A stretch of DNA of 6,095 nucleotides, from positions 1 to 6,095 of the forward strand of contig JANXZP010000231.1 in assembly GCA_025355485.1 (NCBI GenBank), given 5' to 3'. The position numbers were made by a program, and so were the translations under genes. The notes beneath the pieces are model-generated. The model made no database searches, was not told the DNA's origin, and worked only from the letters and a program-made list of their open reading frames with translations. Within the stretch, counting starts at the first letter, position 1, and each line of letters opens with the position of its first letter. The stretch is from Pseudomonadota bacterium (lineage in GTDB: Bacteria; Pseudomonadota; Gammaproteobacteria; Xanthomonadales; Xanthomonadaceae). Positions 1 through 4,769 of the stretch are shown in pieces.

Positions 1-1
1 G

Positions 2-301
2 CAAGAAAATTCGAAAATCTTTTTACCTGCTGTACGATTATTTAAAAAATCTAAGAAAATTATCATCACTTCGCATAGAAATCCCGATGGCGATGCTATC
101 GGTTCGTGCTTAGCTTTTTACCATTTCGCTAGGTCCCTCGGCAAAACCGCTGAAATCATACTAACCGATCCTATTCCAACCAACTATCAATTTCTGTATG
201 GTGCCGCGGATATCAAAGAATACGATAAAGAACGTGACTATTTAAGTTTTATTTCAGCCGATTTATTGGTTATTTTGGACCTAAACGAAAGCAGAAGACT
301 T
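2..301 (+). CDS. NrnA-like DHH-family phosphoesterase, N-terminal fragment, broken at a join
   Basis: The plus-strand frame starting at base 2 is open for 100 residues and reads as the N-terminal part of a DHH/DHHA1 phosphoesterase of the NrnA type. This family degrades nanoRNA and/or dephosphorylates pAp, using metal-bound aspartates in the cytoplasm. Motif I is clear at residues 24-35 (SHRNPDGDAIGS, with His25, Asp29 and Asp31 as metal ligands). A second motif begins at about residue 89 (LVILDLNESRRL, Asp93). The family is usually about 320-340 residues, so roughly two thirds is missing. No start is visible. Because homologues have about 20-25 residues before motif I, the true start should lie only a few codons left of the window. 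The reading frame ends at a TGA (305-307) that belongs to the following GC-rich DNA. GC is about 37%, against clearly GC-rich DNA after base 302, and the style resembles Bacteroidetes-type homologues. The family call is firm; the NrnA subfamily assignment is less so. Confidence 0.8.
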
Positions 302-305
302 CACT
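298..305. other. Abrupt join between two unrelated genomes or regions
   Basis: At this point the plus-strand NrnA-like reading frame loses its family sequence just after its DLNESRRL motif. The minus-strand YncE-like frame loses its own just after GEVSV, where relatives normally continue with an Ile-Asp or Val-Asp turn of the propeller strand. GC content also steps from about 37% to strongly GC-rich. No transposon end, tRNA, att-like repeat or inverted repeat is visible here. Two unrelated genes broken mid-domain at the same base, with a simultaneous composition change, fits a chimeric read or contig better than a natural insertion. The exact base cannot be fixed because a few bases fit both sides. 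Confidence 0.8.
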
Positions 306-883
306 GACACCTCGCCCTTGTCCTCGATGTTTACGAACACGCGGCCCTTGCCGTCGGCGCGCGCGAATTCCGGCCTGCCGTCGAGCGCGATGGTGCCGAC
401 AACGCTACGCGTCGCCGGGTCGATCACGGTCGCGTTCGTGCTGCGGCCGTTGAAGACGATGACGCGCTGCGTCGCCTGATCGTAGAGGATCGCATCGGGA
501 TTGCTGCCGGTGACCTTGATATCGCCGAGCGGTTTCAGCGTTACCAGGTCGAATGCCGTGACCGTGTCGGCCTTGCCGTTGCTGGAGAATCCGACGTGGA
601 GCGCGGGCACGAGTGCTATGCCGTGCACGCCGCTGGTGTTCGGCAGTTCGCCGACGGCCTTGCCACTGAGCGTGTCCACCACCATGACGCGATCGCTGCG
701 ACTGAGGTACAACCGATGTTGCGCGGCGTCCACGCTCAAGTCGTCCCAGCCGCCGGTGCCACCGAGCGCGAAGCGTCGGAGTACAGCGTCGGACGGTGCT
801 GTCGGAGCAGCGTCGCCGGCGATCGCGGTCGAACTCGAAAGCAGGATACCCAGAAGTGCGGCGTGCAGAAGATGCATGGTCAT
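302..883 (-). CDS. Secreted YncE-family beta-propeller protein, C-terminus lost
   Basis: The protein starts at ATG 883-881 and keeps native sequence for about 194 residues before running into the foreign DNA at the left. Residues 1-22 look like a Sec signal peptide (hydrophobic core around residues 5-16, cleavage probably after Ala-Ile-Ala at 22), so the product should be periplasmic or secreted. The mature part contains repeating propeller blades with the pattern VxVxD, a short turn, then a V-G strand: around residues 67-80 (VMVVDTLSGKAVGEL), 108-121 (VTAFDLVTLKPLGDI) and 151-165 (ATVIDPATRSVVGTI). This matches YncE-like seven-bladed propellers, usually about 330 residues, so a little over half is present. 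The function of such proteins is mostly unknown; binding of small ligands, DNA or partner proteins has been proposed for some members. The GGAG site upstream favours the first ATG over a second one at 877. The gene lies 99 bp downstream of dbpA on the same strand. Confidence 0.8.
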
Positions 884-891
884 CGGTCGAT

Positions 892-895
892 CTCC
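892..895 (-). promoter_or_regulatory. Ribosome binding site of the YncE-like gene
   Basis: On the minus strand GGAG (within ACGGAGAT) lies 8 nt before the ATG at 883-881. It is 14 nt before the alternative ATG at 877-875, so it supports the upstream start and the Met-Thr-Met N-terminus. Confidence 0.6.
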
Positions 896-982
896 GTAAT
901 GGGCCAGCGATGCAATCGTTACCGGTATCGTAAACGCACCGCATTATGAAGAGCTACGCGTGCACGTGCGCCAATCAACGCG

Positions 983-2356
983 TCAATCGATGCGCCGCAC
1001 CCGAAAACTGCGGCCCTTGATCTTGCCGGCGCGCAACCGCTCCAGCGCGCGCGCGGCCTGGTCGCGCTGCACGGCGACGTAGCTGCGCGTGGTGTAGGTG
1101 TCGATCTTGCCGATCGCATCCTTGTGCAATCCCGCTTCGCCGGTCAGCGCGCCAACCACATCGCCGGGCCGCAACTTGTCCTGGCGACCGCCGTCGATCG
1201 CGAGCGTGACCATCGCTGGCGGCGGTGGCTTCGGCATGCGCTGCGACAAATCCAGCCTGCCCCAGCGCGCGGACGTGCTGAAAGCGGCGTCGATCATCGC
1301 GACACGGTTGGTTTCGCGCGACGCGACCAGGCTCAGCGCAAGCCCGCTGCTGCCGGCGCGGCCTGTACGTCCGATCCGGTGCACGTGCGCGTCGGCATCG
1401 GTCGGCAACTCGTAGCTGATGACCGCCGGCAATTCCTTGATGTCCAGCCCGCGCGCGGCGACATCGGTCGCGACCAGGACACTGCAACTGCGATTGGCGA
1501 AACGCAGCAGCACCTCGTCGCGATCGCGTTGCTCCATGTCGCCGTGCAGGGCCAGTGCGACATAGCCCAATTGCGCGAGCTGTTCGGCAACCATATCAAC
1601 ATCGCGTTTCGTATTGCAGAACACCAGTGCGGATTCGGGTTTGTACGTCGCCAGCAACACCGCGAGCGCATCGGTCTTGCGCGCCGGTTCGGCCTCGAAA
1701 TAAATCTGCTCGATGGCGGTGTCGGCGTGCGCGGTATCCACCGTCACCGCTACCGGATCGCTTTGCACGCGGCTGCTGATCGCGCGGATCGGTTCCGGCC
1801 AGGTCGCCGAGAACAGCAACGTCTGGCGTTTCTTCGGGACGCATTTGACGATCGCCGCGATCGCTTCCTCGAAGCCCATGTCGAGCATGCGGTCGGCTTC
1901 GTCGAGCACCAGCACCTTCAACGCGTCGAGCACGAGGGCTTTCTTCGCCAGCAAGTCCTCGATGCGGCCCGGCGTTCCGACCACGATGTGCGGCGGATGC
2001 GCGAGCGATGCGATGTGCGCGCCGAGCGGAATGCCGCCGCATAGGGTGGACACCTTGACGTTCGGAATGCAGCGCGCGAGCCGGCGAATTTCCTTGCTGA
2101 CCTGGTCGGCCAGTTCGCGGGTCGGGCACAGCACCAGCGACTGCACGGCGATCGCGTTCGCATCCAGCCGCGACAACAGGCCCAGCGCGAATGCCGCGGT
2201 CTTGCCGCTGCCGGTGCGCGCCTGCGCGATCACATCCTTTCCGTCCAGGATCGGTGGCAACGACGCAGCCTGCACCGGCGTCATCCGAACGTAGTCAAGG
2301 ATCTCGAGCGCCTGCAGCAATGCGGGCTGCAGTGGCAATGTTGGGAAATCAGTCAT
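983..2356 (-). CDS. dbpA: ATP-dependent RNA helicase DbpA
   Basis: This complete 457-residue DEAD-box protein matches E. coli DbpA in length and domain order. DbpA remodels RNA during late 50S ribosomal subunit assembly and is recruited to hairpin 92 of 23S rRNA by its C-terminal domain. Visible helicase motifs are the Q motif (MTPVQA, 25-30), motif I/Walker A (ARTGSGKT, 46-53), motif Ia (PTRELADQ, 78-85), TPGR (128-131), motif II DEAD (152-155), motif III SAT (183-185), ARGLDI (301-306) and motif VI HRIGRTGRAG (326-335). After a proline-rich linker (KPPPP, 376-380) comes the DbpA-type RNA-binding domain, about residues 381-457, with the hallmark IDGGRQDKLRPGDVVGALTG stretch and a basic KIKGRSFRVR end. 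All catalytic motifs are intact. The N-terminus (MTDFPTLPL) aligns well with known DbpA starts, so the ATG at 2356-2354 is secure even though no Shine-Dalgarno sequence precedes it. The rhomboid gene ends 36 bp upstream. dbpA may be read from that transcript, from its own extended -10 promoter, or both. Confidence 0.97.
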   Translation of the reverse strand: MTDFPTLPLQPALLQALEILDYVRMTPVQAASLPPILDGKDVIAQARTGSGKTAAFALGLLSRLDANAIAVQSLVLCPTRELADQVSKEIRRLARCIPNVKVSTLCGGIPLGAHIASLAHPPHIVVGTPGRIEDLLAKKALVLDALKVLVLDEADRMLDMGFEEAIAAIVKCVPKKRQTLLFSATWPEPIRAISSRVQSDPVAVTVDTAHADTAIEQIYFEAEPARKTDALAVLLATYKPESALVFCNTKRDVDMVAEQLAQLGYVALALHGDMEQRDRDEVLLRFANRSCSVLVATDVAARGLDIKELPAVISYELPTDADAHVHRIGRTGRAGSSGLALSLVASRETNRVAMIDAAFSTSARWGRLDLSQRMPKPPPPAMVTLAIDGGRQDKLRPGDVVGALTGEAGLHKDAIGKIDTYTTRSYVAVQRDQAARALERLRAGKIKGRSFRVRRID

Positions 2357-2361
2357 GCGTG

Positions 2362-2370
2362 ATTATCGCA
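2362..2370 (-). promoter_or_regulatory. Candidate extended -10 promoter for a leaderless dbpA transcript
   Basis: On the minus strand TGCGATAAT gives a TG-N-GATAAT extended -10 element (five of six bases of TATAAT). It ends 5 nt before the dbpA ATG, so transcription would start at or next to the A of the start codon. No purine-rich ribosome binding site precedes the ATG, which fits leaderless translation. The hexamer at the usual -35 position (GCGGTC) is poor, which an extended -10 can tolerate. The element sits inside a 6-bp inverted repeat, CATGCG (2354-2359) and CGCATG (2367-2372), which might be an operator or chance. This call comes from sequence pattern alone. Confidence 0.35.
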
Positions 2371-2392
2371 TGCCGCCCCGATGCGACCGCGA

Positions 2393-3013
2393 TTACATCC
2401 CGAATCGCGGATGTGACAGCTCGTCGAGGAACACGCCGATCACGCGCGGATCCATCACGATCAGGAACACGACGCCGTACGCCGCACCCCACAAATGCGC
2501 GCTGTGATTAATGCGATCGGCGTTCCTGCGATCCATCCAGATCGTGTAGCCCAGATACAGCACCGCATACACGATTGCCGGCAGCGGAAACGCGATGATG
2601 ATGATCGTCGACCACGGCCGCAGCAGGATGAAAGCGAACAGCACCGCCGACACCGCGCCGGATGCGCCGAGGCTGCGGTAATTTTCATCGTCGCGATGGC
2701 GTAGGTAGGTCGGCATGATCGAGACGATCAATCCCAGCACATAGAAAAACGCAAAGCCGTACGCGCCAATGTGTGCGTTGATGAATCCTTCCATCGCACG
2801 GCCGAAGAAAAACAGCGTGACCATGTTGAACAACAGATGCCGACCGTCGGCATGCACGAATCCGTAGGTCAGAAAACGCGAGTAGTCGTGGCCGCGCGTC
2901 ACCGCCGGCGGCCAGAAGATCATCGCGTCCATGAGCTTGCGATTGCCGAACGCGATGAATGACGCCAGGCAGGTGATCGCGATGATGACGAGGGTCGAGT
3001 ACGAGCCGTCCAT
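2393..3013 (-). CDS. Rhomboid-family intramembrane serine protease
   Basis: The 206-residue protein is highly hydrophobic with about six membrane spans: roughly residues 6-22, 59-76, 85-104, 115-131, 136-159 and 170-187. It has the rhomboid catalytic set: the serine in GASG (Ser118) at the start of span 4, and the histidine in HSAHLWGAAYG (His173) in span 6. The HxxxN pair in span 2 (His59, Asn63) corresponds to His150/Asn154 of GlpG, which form the oxyanion site. Rhomboids cut transmembrane substrates within the membrane; the substrate here cannot be inferred. The length suits a minimal six-helix bacterial rhomboid without an N-terminal cytoplasmic domain. The open frame extends further upstream, but that part overlaps the GST gene and has no rhomboid character, so I choose the ATG at 3013-3011. 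This start is 8 bp after the GST stop and has only a weak GGA about 12 nt upstream, which suggests translational coupling to the GST gene. Confidence 0.9.
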   Translation of the reverse strand: MDGSYSTLVIIAITCLASFIAFGNRKLMDAMIFWPPAVTRGHDYSRFLTYGFVHADGRHLLFNMVTLFFFGRAMEGFINAHIGAYGFAFFYVLGLIVSIMPTYLRHRDDENYRSLGASGAVSAVLFAFILLRPWSTIIIIAFPLPAIVYAVLYLGYTIWMDRRNADRINHSAHLWGAAYGVVFLIVMDPRVIGVFLDELSHPRFGM

Positions 3014-3021
3014 GCAGTGCT

Positions 3022-3696
3022 TTAATCCATGCTCTCGAACGGACCGCCCTTCGCCAGTGCGCGCTGATACGCAGGCCGCGCGTGGACGCGCTGCAGCCAT
3101 CCGACGAGTTTCGCGCGACGCGCGCCCAATCCGCCGCGCAACGAAGCGGCTTCGATCGGATAGCTCATCTGGATATCCGCAGCACTGAACGCATCGCCAG
3201 CGAACCACCTCGATCTGCCGAGTTCGCTGTCCATGTAATTCAGATGCAGCGCGATCTGCGGCGCGACGTAACCGCTGCGGACCTTGTCCGCGATGCCGCG
3301 CACGATCGGCTTGATGAAGAACGGCATCGGTACTTTCGGCAAGCGCGCGAACACCAAGCCCAGCAACAGCGGCGGCATCGCCGAACCTTCTGCATAGTGA
3401 AGCCAGTAGGTGTAGCGCAGTTTTTCAGGTGAGCCGTCTGCCGGCTTGAGTCCGCTGCCCTGCCCGTACTTGTCGACAAGGTACTCAATAATTGCGCCCG
3501 ATTCGGCCACCGTCGTGCCACCGTCGACGATCACCGGCGACTTGCCCAATGGATGCACCGCGCGCAGCGACGGTGGCGCCAACAGGCTCTGCGGATCGCG
3601 TTTGTAGCTCACGATCTCGTACGCCAGGCCGAGCTCTTCGAGCAGCCACAGCACGCGCTGCGAGCGCGAGTTTTCGAGGTGATGGACGGTGATCAT
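3022..3696 (-). CDS. Glutathione S-transferase family protein
   Basis: The protein is 224 residues, the usual size for a cytosolic GST, an enzyme class that conjugates glutathione to electrophiles or uses it for thiol chemistry. The N-terminal thioredoxin-like domain (about 1-78) shows the active-site region ENSRSQRVLWLLEELGL (8-24, with Ser10/Ser12 as candidate catalytic residues). The cis-proline lies in GKSPVI (Pro54), and the glutathione gamma-glutamyl contact is ESGAIIEYL (Glu65-Ser66). The helical C-terminal domain (about 90-224) contains the folding N-capping motif in FSAADI (Ser171 to Asp174) and an Arg-Pro-Ala-Tyr segment near 207-210, both common in GSTs. AAGGA lies 8 nt before the ATG and supports this start. 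The gene is first in the minus-strand group GST-rhomboid-dbpA and is divergent from PhzF. The substrate is unknown and the subclass is uncertain; nothing links it functionally to the rhomboid beyond close spacing. Confidence 0.93.
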   Translation of the reverse strand: MITVHHLENSRSQRVLWLLEELGLAYEIVSYKRDPQSLLAPPSLRAVHPLGKSPVIVDGGTTVAESGAIIEYLVDKYGQGSGLKPADGSPEKLRYTYWLHYAEGSAMPPLLLGLVFARLPKVPMPFFIKPIVRGIADKVRSGYVAPQIALHLNYMDSELGRSRWFAGDAFSAADIQMSYPIEAASLRGGLGARRAKLVGWLQRVHARPAYQRALAKGGPFESMD

Positions 3697-3791
3697 GCAA
3701 AGGATCCTTGCTGATGATCAGATGATCGTACAGTGTCCCCGTCGCCTGCGGTTTCTGGCAACCTAGCCGCTCCCTGTGAGGCCACCCACGC
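3697..3791. promoter_or_regulatory. Divergent intergenic region between GST and PhzF genes
   Basis: This 95-bp region must carry the start signals for both divergent genes. It contains a tandem octamer repeat GATGATC(A/G) at 3713-3720 and 3721-3728, and a TGATCA palindrome at 3715-3720. A second TGATCA at 3690-3695 overlaps the GST start codon; the two are 25 bp apart, a possible operator arrangement. For PhzF, TTGCTG (3708-3713), a 15-bp spacer and TACAGT (3729-3734) form only a weak sigma70-like match. For GST, TACGAT read on the minus strand within 3725-3730 is a possible -10 with no good -35. GAGG (3778-3781) is the likely PhzF ribosome binding site, 10 nt before its ATG. The role as promoter region follows from gene orientation; the individual boxes are tentative. 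Confidence 0.4.
3705..3709 (-). promoter_or_regulatory. GST ribosome binding site inside a perfect 10-bp palindrome
   Basis: AAGGA on the minus strand lies 8 nt upstream of the GST ATG (3696-3694). It forms half of the perfect palindrome AAGGATCCTT (3700-3709), so in the mRNA the site can pair with the following TCCTT, although with no loop such a hairpin would be strained. It decides the GST start. Confidence 0.6.
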
Positions 3792-4682
3792 ATGACCGAA
3801 GCCCGCTACCTGCAACTCGATGTGTTCGCCGATGCGATCGGCGGCGGCAATCCGCTCGGCGTCGTGCTCGATGCGCACGATTGGAGCGACGCCGCGATGC
3901 AGGGCTTCGCGGGGTGGACAAACCTTGTCGAAACCACCTTCGTGTTGCCACCGACGTCGCCGAAAGCCAGCTATCGTTTGCGCATCTTCACCCCGTCCCG
4001 CGAGATTCCCTTCGCCGGCCATCCAAGCATCGGCAGTGCGCACGCGGCGCTCGACTTCGGTGGCGTGCAGGCGCGTGACGGCCTGCTGGTGCAGGAATGC
4101 GGCGCAGGGTTGCTGCCGATACGGGTCGAAGGCGAAGGTGCGTTGCGTCGCCTGTTCGTGCAGGCGCCGCCCGCGCGCGTGCTGCATACCGGCATCGACG
4201 AACCCTTGCTGCGCGATGTGCTCGGCGGACTTGCGCTCGGCGCGTTGCCACCAGCGTTCGTGGAAGGCGGTCGCCGTTGGTGGATGGCGGAATTCGCGAG
4301 CGAGTCCGGATTGCGCGCGTGGCATCCCGACCACGCCGCGATCGCCGCGCTCGCGAAAGCGACCGACAGCCTCGGCTTGTGCGCTTTCGCACGCTGCACG
4401 AATCCAAAGTACGAACTCGTCGTGCGCGCGTTTCCGGCCGGCGTCGGCATCGTCGAGGATCCCGCATCGGGCGCGGCGAACGGCCTGATCGCGGCTTACG
4501 TCGCGTGGCAGGAGCCGGACGGCCCGCTCGCGCGCGGCTACCGCGTCAGCCAGGGCCGCGAAATGGGCCGCGACGCGCGCATCCGCATCCGCATCGAAGG
4601 CGATGCGGTGTGGGTCGGCGGACGCACACAGACGGTTGTGGTCGGCACGACGCGCTGGAACGAGAATCACGCAGACGCCTGA
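3792..4682 (+). CDS. PhzF-family isomerase/epimerase
   Basis: The complete 296-residue protein has the two-half, diaminopimelate-epimerase-like fold signature of the PhzF family. Key motifs are the N-terminal DVFADAIGGGNPLGVV (10-25) and NLVETTFV (44-51) with the catalytic acid Glu47 (Glu45 in PhzF). They continue with RIFTPSREIPFAGHPSIGSAH (64-84), EDPASGAANG (222-231) and SQGREMGR (253-260). In phenazine producers PhzF isomerises trans-2,3-dihydro-3-hydroxyanthranilate. Most family members, however, sit outside phenazine clusters and have unknown substrates. No other phz gene is present here, so a phenazine role is not supported. The TTF form of the Glu47 motif and the length (family about 260-300) are normal. 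The ATG follows GAGG by 10 nt and lies opposite the GST gene, 95 bp away. The gene converges with the S9 peptidase gene. The family is certain; the reaction is not. Confidence 0.93.
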   Translation: MTEARYLQLDVFADAIGGGNPLGVVLDAHDWSDAAMQGFAGWTNLVETTFVLPPTSPKASYRLRIFTPSREIPFAGHPSIGSAHAALDFGGVQARDGLLVQECGAGLLPIRVEGEGALRRLFVQAPPARVLHTGIDEPLLRDVLGGLALGALPPAFVEGGRRWWMAEFASESGLRAWHPDHAAIAALAKATDSLGLCAFARCTNPKYELVVRAFPAGVGIVEDPASGAANGLIAAYVAWQEPDGPLARGYRVSQGREMGRDARIRIRIEGDAVWVGGRTQTVVVGTTRWNENHADA

Positions 4683-4769
4683 GCCGTCACAGTAGCCAGG
4701 AACACCCCGCACTAGCGGCTTAAGCAGCGATGCATCGCATCCTTGCGAAGTTCCTGCAAGCTATCTCGG
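4683..4769. other. Intergenic region between convergent PhzF and S9 peptidase genes
   Basis: These 87 bp separate two converging stop codons, where a bidirectional terminator would be expected. I see the short inverted repeat CTTGC (4742-4746) / GCAAG (4756-4760) with a 9-nt loop, and the perfect palindrome listed separately. Neither is followed by a T-run on either strand, so no intrinsic terminator of the classical kind is supported. Termination may be Rho-dependent or rely on these hairpins. Confidence 0.5.
4727..4738. repeat. Perfect 12-bp palindrome between convergent genes
   Basis: GCGATGCATCGC reads the same on both strands and lies 45 bp after the PhzF stop and 32 bp before the S9 peptidase stop. 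It could be part of a bidirectional transcription end or a protein-binding site. As RNA it would pair with no true loop, so it is a weak hairpin. No second copy is seen in the window. Confidence 0.45.

Noticed and set aside
281..301. C-terminal residues KSSAFV as the natural end of the YncE-like protein
   Set aside because: These codons lie in the AT-rich NrnA-like sequence across the join and break off the propeller mid-blade. The stop is an artefact of the join.
914..948. Possible promoter of the YncE-like gene: CATAAT (minus strand, 943-948) and an imperfect palindrome around TACCGGTA (917-930)
   Set aside because: There is no -35 match at a normal spacing and the palindrome has a mismatch next to its core. 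The pattern is too weak to call as a feature, although the 99-bp gap from dbpA could hold a promoter.
959..969. GCACGTGC/CGTGCACG overlapping palindromes downstream of dbpA as a terminator
   Set aside because: They are short, have no loop and no T-run follows on the minus strand, so an intrinsic terminator is not supported.
1124..2044. Long plus-strand open frame (306 codons) opposite dbpA
   Set aside because: It is antisense to a certain dbpA gene, is rich in Arg, His, Gln and Asp as expected of a GC-rich shadow frame, and shows no recognisable domain.
3014..3208. Longer rhomboid start that would add 65 residues upstream of the ATG at 3013
   Set aside because: The added residues come from another frame of the GST gene, are Arg-rich and carry no membrane or rhomboid features. 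The ATG at 3013 fits the 8-bp gap after GST.
3792..4682. Phenazine biosynthesis locus
   Set aside because: Only a PhzF-family gene is present and no other phz gene flanks it; most PhzF-family proteins are unrelated to phenazines.
3693..4712. Long minus-strand open frame (339 codons) covering the PhzF gene
   Set aside because: It is the antisense shadow of PhzF, whose motifs are all intact. Its translation is Arg/Ala/His-rich without any domain, so an overlapping gene is not supported.
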